A stretch of 44,848 nucleotides of DNA from an uncultured Lachnospiraceae bacterium. Lineage in GTDB: Bacteria; Bacillota; Clostridia; Lachnospirales; Lachnospiraceae. The stretch spans positions 1 to 44,848 of the forward strand of contig CANRMF010000013.1 in assembly GCA_947631665.1 (NCBI GenBank). The letters run 5' to 3'. Below, in pieces: positions 34,236 through 41,736 of this stretch. Position numbers and translations under genes: made by a program. Within the stretch, counting starts at the first letter, position 1. The number at the start of each line of letters is the position of its first letter. A model generated the notes under the pieces. The model made no database searches. It saw only the letters and a list, made by a program, of their open reading frames with translations, and was not told the origin of the DNA.

Positions 34236-34709
34236 TTGAATAAGGAAAAAATAAAAAAACTTGCTGTCTGTATTGCAATCCCACTGGTGGTGGGAATTGT
34301 ATCCTCGCTGATTACCAACAGTGCGATGGAGCAGTTTTACAAACTGAACCAGCCCGCATTGTCGCCGCCGGGCTGGCTGTTTCCGGTTGTCTGGACGATT
34401 TTGTACGTCCTGATGGGGATTGCTTCTTATCTGGTCTATGTGTCCGATGCAGATGAGGCAGACAGAAAAAGGGCGCTCACGCTTTACGGCATACAGCTCT
34501 TTTTAAACTTTTGCTGGCCGCTCATTTTCTTTAACGGACAGTTTTTCCTGCTTGCGCTGATTTGGCTGATTGTGCTGTGGTTTTTGATTTTACTCACCAC
34601 GAAAGCGTTTTATGACATCTCAAAGCCGGCGGGATATCTGATGCTTCCTTATATCGTGTGGGTTGCATTTGCAATTTATTTAAACTGGGGAATTTATTTA
34701 CTCAACTAG
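34236..34709 (+). CDS. tspO: TspO/MBR family membrane protein
   Basis: This 157-residue five-helix membrane protein of the translocator-protein family binds porphyrins and related compounds. It has the family pattern NQPALSPPGWLFPVVWTILYVLMGIASYLVY, then LFLNFCWPLIFF and YIVWVAFAIYLNWGIY. TTG at 34236 is the start: it sits 7 bases after a perfect GGGAGGTGAT and the first in-frame ATG would delete the first helix. Bacterial members are linked to tetrapyrrole or stress signalling; the local role is unknown. Confidence 0.93.
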   Translation: MNKEKIKKLAVCIAIPLVVGIVSSLITNSAMEQFYKLNQPALSPPGWLFPVVWTILYVLMGIASYLVYVSDADEADRKRALTLYGIQLFLNFCWPLIFFNGQFFLLALIWLIVLWFLILLTTKAFYDISKPAGYLMLPYIVWVAFAIYLNWGIYLLN

Positions 34710-34731
34710 CAGGGTTCCTGCTAGTTTTTTT
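34704..34731 (+). terminator. Strong intrinsic terminator of tspO
   Basis: AACTAGCAGG and CCTGCTAGTT form a perfect 10-bp stem around GTT, followed by a run of seven T. The stop codon TAG is inside the left arm. Confidence 0.95.
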
Positions 34732-34850
34732 GTTTTATGAGGCAAAGTGCTGTTTATGATTGCAAAATTTTCGCATAGAAAAACGGCGTTTAAATTTTTT
34801 TGGAAAATGCGCGCAGGTGTAGAAAATTTTGGGAAAATGAAAGAGGCATA

Positions 34851-34879
34851 TTGAAAATAATAAAATTAAACTATATACT
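34851..34879 (+). promoter_or_regulatory. Promoter of the large secreted protein gene
   Basis: TTGAAA (34851-34856), 17-bp spacer, TATACT (34874-34879). The start codon is 60 bases downstream of the -10, leaving an AT-rich leader. Confidence 0.6.
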
Positions 34880-34938
34880 TTATTTATCTGTCAAAAGGAA
34901 AGTTAAAGCTTTTAAAATACAGGAATGGAGAAAAAACA

Positions 34939-37929
34939 ATGAAAAAAACACTCAAAAAAATAAGTAGAATTTCAGTGAGTCTGTTGATTGCCGCGGCAAT
35001 GCTTTTTGGCGGAGCTCCTGTCGTGGAAACGCAGGCGGCAAAAGCAGTCTGCGAAACCTATGAGGGCAGAAATGTAGAGGCGCAGAATTATCTGCGATGG
35101 GCTTCGACCATAAAATCTTATCTGACGGCGCTGCCGGACGGACGGCTGATGCGCGTGCAGTACGGTCTATATATTGAGGGGCTGTTAGTGGAATATTATG
35201 ACAGGGAGTATAATCTCCTTGAAACAAAAATCGTTCAGGAGGAACTGCCGATTTTTGGCGGATTTTATGCGTGCGGGGATTACTATTATGTCGTTACGGG
35301 CCAGACCAATACAGAGGAGTCAGACACGAAGGAAATATACCGGATTACCAAATACCGTCAGGACTGGACGAAAGTGGACGACGCGGGGCTTGCCGGCTGC
35401 AATACGACAGTGCCGTTTGACGCAGGTTCATGCAGAATGACGGACAGCGGAAAATATCTGCTGATCAGGACTTCCCACGAAATGTATACTTCTGAGGACG
35501 GCAAAAACCATCAGGCAAATGTGACGATACAGTTGGATATGGAAACAATGGAAATTACAGATTCCTATACCGGCGTTATGAACACCAGACTGGGCTATGT
35601 AAGCCATTCCTTTAACCAGTTTATCAGGACTGAAGGCAATCGGATTGTCGCCGTCGATCATGGGGACGCAAATCCGCGCTCCATAGTATTGCTTCAATAT
35701 CAGACAGATTTTTCTTCCGGAAAATTTGTGCCTGATTACTTTAATTCTCCATGCATAGAAACGAATGTACTTGAGTTTCCGGGGATAGCAGGCGAAAACA
35801 CTACGGGCGCTTCTGTCGGCGGTTTTGAAATTTCCTCCTCAAAATATCTGGTCGCAGGAAACTCCGTCGTACAGGATTCCGATAACCTTACAAGGACTAC
35901 CAGAAACGTATTTGTGGCGGCTGTGGACAAACAGACCTCGCAGGTCACGATAAAATGGCTGACCTCCCATCAGGAAGGGGAGGGGACGACCTCGACGCCT
36001 CATATGGTAAAAGTATCCGATAACAAATATATCGTTCTCTGGTCTCAGGACGGCAAAGTATATTATACGTCTGTGGACGAAAACGGAACGCCGGAAAATT
36101 CCGTTTACAGTATTGAAGGAAATTTATCCGACTGCGTGCCGGTCGTTTATCAGGATCAGCTTGTCTGGTATACATGGAATGAAAATATCATGACTTTTTA
36201 TGATATTTCCTTGCAAGACCTGTCGGAAAACCATAAAACCGAGATTGTCAACGGACACCACTATGAAAATCTGGGCGTTACGGACGGCGTGGCGTCCCTG
36301 CAATGCTCCGTTTGCGGGCAGGAAGAACAGATGAAGGTTGCCACCTCAATGAACATCTGGTGGAATGACGATGGGGGAAGTATATACACTTCTTACCTTT
36401 TAACCGACAGAATTGCAGGGGACAAACTGCACTTTATGGTCAGTCTTTCCCCGCAGGGAGTCAATAATGAGCTGGAGGTTGTTTCTACAAACAAAGATGT
36501 CGCGTCCGTTGTAATGGAGGATCGGACAAGGGGTGTCATTTCCGTCAATGATATCGGAGTTGCAACGATTACCTTCCACCCGAAATATAATCCGGAGTAT
36601 TCGGTTTCTTATCAGTTGATTGTAACGGGGCCGTTAAAAATCAACACGTTTGAGATGGATAAAATTTCATCGGTTTCCTTTGGCGAGCCCGTTCATCTGC
36701 AGGCGAAAGCAGTGGGAGGCAGAGGAACGATACAATACCGGTTCTATGAAGTTGTGGACGGGGAAGAACCCCATATTCTGCGCAATTACAGTGAAGAAGA
36801 AGATTACATATGGATACCGGAAAAAATAGGAAAAAGGACTTTATATGTCGACGTCAAAGACGGAATGGGGACAATTGTTTCTTCGTCAATCAGCAATTTT
36901 GAAGTGACAAAGGCGGAGAAGGCGCCGAATATGCCGGACGAAAACATGAATGTGTCATACAGCATAACCAAAGTAGGGCAGATATCCCTGCCGGACGGCT
37001 GGACTTGGCTGCCGGAGGACGCGGATAAAGCGTTGACGGTAGGGAAAACCGTATCCGCTGCTGCAATATATAAAGATCAGGAGAATTACAAAATCTTCAG
37101 TGTGAAAATCAATATTGTGCGTTCAACGTGCGAGCATATAGAAAGCGGACTGATTGTTGACGAAAGCCCGACGTGTATCGCTGTGGGCAGAGGGCATATT
37201 GAATGTACGGTCTGCGGGGAAATTTTGAAAAGCAATATTGAAATTCCTGTGACAGACCATCATTACGGCGACTGGAAGTACAGTGATAAAACGTCGCATA
37301 CGGGAACCTGCGGAACATGTGGCAGGACGGTGCAGGAAAACCATCAGTGGGACGGCGGCGTTGTGACAAAGAAACCGACTTACACTGAGGAGGGCGTCAA
37401 AACATTTACCTGTATAGTCTGCGGATACAAAAAAACGGAGGCAGTAAGTAAAACAGAACTGCCGAAGCAGCCTGAACAACCACACTCCCAAACGCCTGCG
37501 GTTGCAGTGGGACAGACGGTGACGCAAAAGGGGCTGAAATACAAGATTACCAATGCAGAGAAAAAAGAAGTCGCGCTCGAAAATGTAAGCGCGGGCAAGC
37601 AGTCCGTATCCGTTCCAGCGACAGTAACGGTAAACGGCGTACAGTGCAAAGTGACTTCCATTGCGGCAAAAGCATTCTTTAAATGTAAAAAACTGAAAAA
37701 GGCCGTTATTGGAAAAAATATACAGTCCATTGGCAGCAGGGCGTTCTATCAGTGTAAAAAACTGAAAAAGATTACCATAAAATCAAAGGTTCTTAAAAAA
37801 GTCGGCAAACAGGCAGTAAAAGGAATTCATAAAAAGGCGCTGATTAAAGTACCGAAAAAAATGAAAAAGTCTTATCAGAAACTTTTCAAAAAGAAAAGCG
37901 GCTTTATCAGGACAATGAAATTAAAATAA
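34939..37929 (+). CDS. Large secreted protein with Ig-like/triple-Tyr, CxxCG repeat and BspA-type LRR regions
   Basis: This 996-residue exported protein has a signal peptide (residues 1 to about 33, ending ETQAA). The N-terminal ~420 residues look like an all-beta, propeller-like part without recognisable enzyme motifs. A region with LQCSVCG follows, then Ig-like and triple-Tyr-like modules (SVSFGEPVHLQAKAVGG, GTIQYRFYEV). Next come repeats with HI/C-x2-CG (IECTVCG, CGTCGR, CIVCGYK), a Pro/Gln linker and BspA-like leucine-rich repeats (VTSIAAKAFFKCKKLKKAVIG, IQSIGSRAFYQCKKLKKITI). The end is very Lys-rich with no LPXTG, so it may bind the wall by charge. BspA-type LRRs often bind host or matrix proteins; the target here is unknown. 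Confidence 0.8.
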   Translation: MKKTLKKISRISVSLLIAAAMLFGGAPVVETQAAKAVCETYEGRNVEAQNYLRWASTIKSYLTALPDGRLMRVQYGLYIEGLLVEYYDREYNLLETKIVQEELPIFGGFYACGDYYYVVTGQTNTEESDTKEIYRITKYRQDWTKVDDAGLAGCNTTVPFDAGSCRMTDSGKYLLIRTSHEMYTSEDGKNHQANVTIQLDMETMEITDSYTGVMNTRLGYVSHSFNQFIRTEGNRIVAVDHGDANPRSIVLLQYQTDFSSGKFVPDYFNSPCIETNVLEFPGIAGENTTGASVGGFEISSSKYLVAGNSVVQDSDNLTRTTRNVFVAAVDKQTSQVTIKWLTSHQEGEGTTSTPHMVKVSDNKYIVLWSQDGKVYYTSVDENGTPENSVYSIEGNLSDCVPVVYQDQLVWYTWNENIMTFYDISLQDLSENHKTEIVNGHHYENLGVTDGVASLQCSVCGQEEQMKVATSMNIWWNDDGGSIYTSYLLTDRIAGDKLHFMVSLSPQGVNNELEVVSTNKDVASVVMEDRTRGVISVNDIGVATITFHPKYNPEYSVSYQLIVTGPLKINTFEMDKISSVSFGEPVHLQAKAVGGRGTIQYRFYEVVDGEEPHILRNYSEEEDYIWIPEKIGKRTLYVDVKDGMGTIVSSSISNFEVTKAEKAPNMPDENMNVSYSITKVGQISLPDGWTWLPEDADKALTVGKTVSAAAIYKDQENYKIFSVKINIVRSTCEHIESGLIVDESPTCIAVGRGHIECTVCGEILKSNIEIPVTDHHYGDWKYSDKTSHTGTCGTCGRTVQENHQWDGGVVTKKPTYTEEGVKTFTCIVCGYKKTEAVSKTELPKQPEQPHSQTPAVAVGQTVTQKGLKYKITNAEKKEVALENVSAGKQSVSVPATVTVNGVQCKVTSIAAKAFFKCKKLKKAVIGKNIQSIGSRAFYQCKKLKKITIKSKVLKKVGKQAVKGIHKKALIKVPKKMKKSYQKLFKKKSGFIRTMKLK

Positions 37930-37979
37930 GTCGAGGCAAAGCAGTAAAAATCTGTTCACAAATTTTTTACAAAAAGTTA

Positions 37980-38006
37980 TTAGCACTCGCTATTGACGAG
38001 TGCTAA
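37980..38006. promoter_or_regulatory. CIRCE element (HrcA operator)
   Basis: TTAGCACTC, nine bases, GAGTGCTAA: the consensus CIRCE, bound by HrcA and relieved on heat shock. It covers the -35 of the hsp20 promoter. Confidence 0.97.
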
Positions 38007-38021
38007 TAAAAGTGCTATAAC
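37993..38021 (+). promoter_or_regulatory. Sigma-A promoter of hsp20
   Basis: TTGACG (37993-37998), 17-bp spacer, TATAAC (38016-38021). The -35 lies inside CIRCE, so HrcA should block polymerase. Confidence 0.85.
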
Positions 38022-38111
38022 ATAATTACAGCGAAGGAAAACAAATAGTTTTTCAAAAACTGAATATAGTAATAACGACACATTGTCGCGTAAATAAAGG
38101 AGGTAGTAATT

Positions 38112-38543
38112 ATGTTAGCACCAAGTATTTTTGGACGAGGGATTTTTGATGATTTTAATGATTTCTGGGGGATTGAACCTACATTCAGGCATCATGTACC
38201 GGATTTCAGAAAAATGAGCACAGACGTAAAGGAGCTCGAAAACGGCTATGAGATAGACATGGAGCTTCCGGGCTTTAAAAAAGAAGAAGTGACCGCAGAG
38301 TTAAAAGATGGATATCTCACCATTTCTGCAGAGCACAAAAATGAAAAAGATGAAAAGAAAGACGGAAAGTATATCCGTCAGGAAAGATATTATGGAAAAT
38401 ATCAGAGAAGCTTTTTCGTTGGCGACCATATTGAGCAGGAGGACGTATCCGCCAAGTTTGAAGACGGCGTACTTCGCCTGAACGTTCCGAAAAAAGAGTC
38501 AAAGCCTCAGGTGGAGGAAAAGAAATATATTTCCATTGAGTAA
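38112..38543 (+). CDS. hsp20: Small heat-shock protein, Hsp20/alpha-crystallin family
   Basis: This 143-residue ATP-independent holdase has an alpha-crystallin domain from about residue 33 (STDVKELENGYEIDMELPGFKKEEV) to the family signature AKFEDGVLRLNVPKK, and an IxI-like end (ISIE). The N-terminal arm carries MLAPSIFGRGIFDDFNDFW. AAAGGAGGTAGT gives a strong ribosome site. Control by a CIRCE operator is notable because many class I Hsp20 genes in Firmicutes are under other regulators. Confidence 0.95.
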   Translation: MLAPSIFGRGIFDDFNDFWGIEPTFRHHVPDFRKMSTDVKELENGYEIDMELPGFKKEEVTAELKDGYLTISAEHKNEKDEKKDGKYIRQERYYGKYQRSFFVGDHIEQEDVSAKFEDGVLRLNVPKKESKPQVEEKKYISIE

Positions 38544-38600
38544 GACGGACGCAGTCTTTTGGCAGAGCTCAAGAGATGAAAATCCCGTTTTCGGGAGATA

Positions 38601-38651
38601 AAAAAGCAGAGCGTTTATACGAATTGAATTTCGTACAGACGCTCTGTTTTT
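38601..38651. terminator. Bidirectional intrinsic terminator between hsp20 and purH
   Basis: CAGAGCGT and ACGCTCTG form the outer stem; TACGAA and TTCGTA extend it past a 3x3 internal loop. A T-run follows on the plus strand and an A-run precedes it (a T-run on the minus strand), so it can serve both convergent genes. Confidence 0.88.
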
Positions 38652-38728
38652 ATTACGAATTGAATTTCATACAGACATTCTGTTTTTATTACAAATTGAA
38701 TTTCGCACAGATGATCTGCTTTTTATTA
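38619..38728. repeat. Three tandem copies of a 36-bp terminator-like unit
   Basis: Units begin ACGAATTGAATTTC or ACAAATTGAATTTC at 38619, 38655 and 38691. Each contains ACAGA-3 nt-TCTG(T/C) followed by TTTTTATT, a mini-terminator. The first is part of the bidirectional terminator. Confidence 0.92.
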
Positions 38729-38743
38729 TGACAGTTTTTTCTT

Positions 38744-39919
38744 TTAGTGATGGAACAGGCGGAGTCCTGTAAAACTCATTACCATTCCATGTTTATTACA
38801 TGCGTCAATGACGTCCTGATCGCGGATAGAACCGCCCGGCTGCGCTACATATTTGACGCCGCTTTTTGCAGCGCGTTCAATGTTGTCGCTGAATGGGAAG
38901 AATGCGTCAGAACCGAGTGTAATTCCCTCAGCCTGTGAGAGCCACGCCTGTTTTTCCTCTTTGGTAAAGACGGCAGGTTTTTCGGTAAAGACTCTCTCCC
39001 ATTCTCCGTCGGCAAGAATATCCATATATTCCTCGCCGATATACAGGTCGATGGCGTTATCTCTGTCGGCTCTTTTAATATCATCGCGGAATGGAAGGTT
39101 TAACACCTGAGGAGACTGGCGCAGCAGCCAGTTGTCAGCCTTCTGTCCGGCAAGGCGGACGCAGTGAATACGGGACTGCTGGCCGGCGCCGACGCCGATT
39201 GCCTGTCCGTTTTTCACAAAGCAGACGGAGTTGGACTGCGTATATTTCAATGTAATCATGGAAATTGCCATATCAATTTTTGCCTGTTTTGTCAGTTCTT
39301 TATTTTCCGTCACGATGTTTGCAAAGAAATCATCGTCAATATTCAACTCATTTCTGCCCTGCTCAAAGGAAATGCCGAACACTTCTTTGGTCTCAACCGG
39401 TTCCGGTTCGTAATCAGGATCAATCTGAATGATTGCATAATTTCCTTTTTTCTTTCCTTTCAGCATTTCCAGTGCTTCCGGCTCGTAACCCGGCGCAATG
39501 ATGCCGTCGGAAAATTCGCGTTTTATGACAGACGCAGTGGAAACGTCGCAGACATCAGACAATGCGATAAAGTCGCCGTAAGAAGACATACGGTCTGCGC
39601 CTCTGGCTCTCGCGTAAGCGCTGGCGAGCGGAGAGAGCTCTCCGAGATCGTCCACCCAGTAAATTTTTGCTTCAATTTCGCTCAGCGGCAATCCGACAGC
39701 GGCGCCGGCAGGCGATACGTGTTTAAAAGAAGTGGCGGAAGGAAGCCCTGTCGCCCGTTTCAGTTCGCGGACTAACTGCCAGCCGTTAAAAGCGTCAAGA
39801 AAGTTAATATATCCCGGCTTTCCGTTCAGCACCTGAATCGGAAGCTCGCCGTTTTTCATGTAAATTCTGGAAGGCTTCTGGTTTGGATTACAGCCATATT
39901 TCAGTTCTAATTCTTTCAT
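38744..39919 (-). CDS. purH: Phosphoribosylaminoimidazolecarboxamide (AICAR) formyltransferase, stand-alone
   Basis: This 391-residue cytoplasmic enzyme formylates AICAR (ZMP) with 10-formyl-THF in the ninth step of purine synthesis. It equals only the formyltransferase part of PurH: KYGCNPNQKPSRIY, TSFKHVSPAGAAVG with the catalytic Lys-His, SDAFFPFSDNIERA and VAQPGGSIRDQDVIDACN. The usual N-terminal IMP cyclohydrolase domain is absent and is replaced by the PurO-type enzyme just upstream. The start at 39919 is placed by GGAG seven bases upstream. Confidence 0.94.
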   Translation of the reverse strand: MKELELKYGCNPNQKPSRIYMKNGELPIQVLNGKPGYINFLDAFNGWQLVRELKRATGLPSATSFKHVSPAGAAVGLPLSEIEAKIYWVDDLGELSPLASAYARARGADRMSSYGDFIALSDVCDVSTASVIKREFSDGIIAPGYEPEALEMLKGKKKGNYAIIQIDPDYEPEPVETKEVFGISFEQGRNELNIDDDFFANIVTENKELTKQAKIDMAISMITLKYTQSNSVCFVKNGQAIGVGAGQQSRIHCVRLAGQKADNWLLRQSPQVLNLPFRDDIKRADRDNAIDLYIGEEYMDILADGEWERVFTEKPAVFTKEEKQAWLSQAEGITLGSDAFFPFSDNIERAAKSGVKYVAQPGGSIRDQDVIDACNKHGMVMSFTGLRLFHH

Positions 39920-39954
39920 AATCAATCTCCTTTTTTCAAATTTTCAAAATATTT

Positions 39955-40042
39955 CTATTGGTTTTTGTTGACAATGCGTGTTTCATACGCGCCGGTTTCT
40001 ATTGATTTTTGTTGACAATGCGTGTTTCATATGTCCCGGTTT
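39955..40042 (-). repeat. Two-copy repeat of the purO tail
   Basis: A 44-bp unit occurs from 39999 (inside the gene, encoding TGTYETRIVNKNQ-stop on the minus strand) and again from 39955 (past the stop, encoding TGAYETRIVNKNQ-stop). The copies differ at only a few bases. Confidence 0.93.
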
Positions 40043-40712
40043 CGATGTCAATGTAGCGCACGAACAGGGAAACTTTATTGTCTTCGTTTAAACTGCTCCA
40101 GACGGAACTGGTAAATTCGTCAATGTCGTCCGGTACGGAAACAAACTTCGGCTCGCCCTCAAAACTTGGCAGTGGATTTCCGTCGCGCATATAAGTGTGA
40201 ATAAAATGCGCCTCGCCGTTTACCGGATTGTCATAGGAAAACGTGTAACGGTTGCAGCACGCAGGGTTTCCATTGCTGCTCTTTAAAATGGACATCTCGT
40301 AACTGTATGCGCCGTCCTTTACGTGCATGATACCGGAAATACGCGGCGTATAGTTTGGAGCGTCCGGCTCAAACGCGCGGGTTCTGAGCGCCTGCTCAAA
40401 AGTCTTGCCGTCATTCATGAGCTCATAAACAGTATCGGTCTGGTCGCCGTTGGTCACAATGGTGTCGTCGTTCAGGACGCGGACGGGAGCGTAGATAATC
40501 AGGCTCGGATCAGTCAGTTTTGACGGGTCGAACGCCTCTGTGCGGATTCCCTCTCCATCTGTGACAAAAATACGGTTTCTGCTGTTTTCGCTTCTGCCCA
40601 TAATGAAATAAGCGGTGACGGCATATTTTCCGTTCGGGGATTTCCCAATGACAATTCCCCGTCCCGGATATGAATTTTCTTTCAGTTCATGTTCGAGTGA
40701 TAACGTCTGCAT
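39999..40712 (-). CDS. purO: IMP cyclohydrolase, PurO family
   Basis: This 237-residue enzyme closes the ring of FAICAR to give IMP, the last step of purine synthesis. It matches the PurO-type IMP cyclohydrolase fold first known from archaea: YPGRGIVIGKSPNGKYAVTAYFIMGRSENSRNRIF, DPSLIIYAPVR, TNGDQTDT and RISG. The ATG at 40712 with GGAGGAAAAATTT upstream is preferred to the longer frame that runs into the riboswitch. It is the first gene of the two-gene operon with the AICAR formyltransferase; together they replace bifunctional PurH. Confidence 0.92.
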   Translation of the reverse strand: MQTLSLEHELKENSYPGRGIVIGKSPNGKYAVTAYFIMGRSENSRNRIFVTDGEGIRTEAFDPSKLTDPSLIIYAPVRVLNDDTIVTNGDQTDTVYELMNDGKTFEQALRTRAFEPDAPNYTPRISGIMHVKDGAYSYEMSILKSSNGNPACCNRYTFSYDNPVNGEAHFIHTYMRDGNPLPSFEGEPKFVSVPDDIDEFTSSVWSSLNEDNKVSLFVRYIDIETGTYETRIVNKNQ

Positions 40713-40741
40713 AAATTTTTCCTCCATTTGCAAAATGATAT

Positions 40742-40779
40742 AAAAAAACGTCCGGAAAGCCCTTTCGGCTGCCCAGACG
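40742..40779 (-). terminator. Riboswitch expression-platform terminator
   Basis: On the minus strand CGTCTGG and CCGGACG pair (one G-U), with AGCC-GAAA-GGCT stacked inside, followed by seven T. It shares CGTCTGGGC with the 3' domain of the aptamer, so the two structures exclude each other. Confidence 0.9.
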
Positions 40780-40842
40780 GTCGACATACATTACTTCGTG
40801 CTCCCCTGTGGTTTGTCCACGAATCCGCCAGTCGCACGAAAC
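40771..40842 (-). ncRNA. ZTP (pfl) riboswitch aptamer
   Basis: The minus-strand RNA has stem TTCGTGC/GCACGAA closing GACTGGCG, then GTGG-ACAAA-CCAC and AGGGGAG, and a 3' domain CGACCGTCTGGGC. These are the conserved parts of the ZTP riboswitch, which binds ZMP/ZTP, the intermediate that builds up when 10-formyl-THF is short. Binding should stop the terminator from forming and switch on purO-purH. Confidence 0.88.
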
Positions 40843-40863
40843 TATCTTTAGGATAAACGATTT

Positions 40864-40894
40864 TTTATGGGATTTCAAGGTCTTTTTTGTCAAA
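40864..40894 (-). promoter_or_regulatory. Probable promoter of the purO-purH operon
   Basis: TTGACA on the minus strand (40894-40889) is followed after 19 bp by CATAAA (40869-40864). The -35 is perfect, the -10 and spacing are less good. Confidence 0.45.
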
Positions 40895-40959
40895 AAAAGA
40901 AAACTTTTTAATAAAATATTGGGCATAATCATGAAAAAATCCGTTGTCCGCATTATAGG

Positions 40960-40988
40960 GTGCAAAAAACAGATTTTAGTGATATAAT
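40960..40988 (+). promoter_or_regulatory. Promoter of the phospholipid operon
   Basis: An extended -10 TGATATAAT (40980-40988) with perfect TATAAT and a weak -35 (GTGCAA). An imperfect hairpin (CCGTTT...AAACGG within TCACA...TGTGA) lies in the leader at about 41004-41040. Confidence 0.5.
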
Positions 40989-41076
40989 TCATAAAGATTC
41001 TATCACAGTTTGTCCTGCCGTTTTCCTGAAACGGTTGTGACAGCACTGTTTTCAATATGAGGGTTTTTAAAATATT

Positions 41077-41736
41077 ATGGAAAAATTATATAAAATTTTA
41101 CCGAAGTACGCATTTCTTCCTATGATTGTATCCATAGGACTGAATATGCTTGTATATTTTGGAACCAGACCGTTTACAGACCGGTTGTACCATTATGATT
41201 TAAGTATTCCGGCGGATTTTCAGATTCCGATGATTCCGTTTTTTATGATTCCATATGTGTTGGCGTATGTGACATGGATTGTGGGATTTATTGTCATCGG
41301 CAGGGAAAGCCGGCAGGTCTGCTATCGGGTGATGACTGCGGAGCAGATTGCCAAAGTGATTTGTTTAATCTTTTTCATTTTTCTGCCGGCGGAAATGGTG
41401 CGGCCGGAGGTGACCGGAAACGGTTTCTGCGAACAGCTTACCGCCTTTGTTTATGCGGCTGACGAACCAAACAATCTGTTTCCGTCAATTCATTGTATGC
41501 TGAACTGGCTCATATTCAGGGCGTCGTTCTACTGTAAAAAGGTGGGAAAAACATACCGGATCTGTATGTTTGTGGCAGCGCTGATTGTTTTTGCTTCGGT
41601 TTTATTTACAAAACAGCACTTGATTGTGGATATTTTTGGAGGAATTGCGACGGCGGAGATTGGACTGTTCCTTTCCGAAAAATGGAAGCTTTACCGTATC
41701 TATTACAGGGCAGAGAGAAAAAATGGTGAATTATGA
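41077..41736 (+). CDS. PAP2-like membrane phosphatase family protein
   Basis: This 219-residue protein has six likely membrane helices and PAP2-type motifs: NNLFPSIHCMLNWLIFR (the PSxH motif) and FTKQHLIVDIFGG (the third motif with catalytic His and Asp). The first KxxxxxxRP motif is represented at most by degenerate sequence. Family members dephosphorylate lipid phosphates or act as phosphotransferases in inositol-phospholipid synthesis. Being first in an operon with lipid genes it probably acts on a phospholipid or its headgroup, but the substrate is unknown. Its stop overlaps the next start by 4 bases. Confidence 0.78.
   Translation: MEKLYKILPKYAFLPMIVSIGLNMLVYFGTRPFTDRLYHYDLSIPADFQIPMIPFFMIPYVLAYVTWIVGFIVIGRESRQVCYRVMTAEQIAKVICLIFFIFLPAEMVRPEVTGNGFCEQLTAFVYAADEPNNLFPSIHCMLNWLIFRASFYCKKVGKTYRICMFVAALIVFASVLFTKQHLIVDIFGGIATAEIGLFLSEKWKLYRIYYRAERKNGEL

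Noticed and set aside
39164-39775. 203-codon plus-strand frame opposite the AICAR formyltransferase gene
   Set aside because: Antisense to a conserved enzyme and lacking any recognisable motif.
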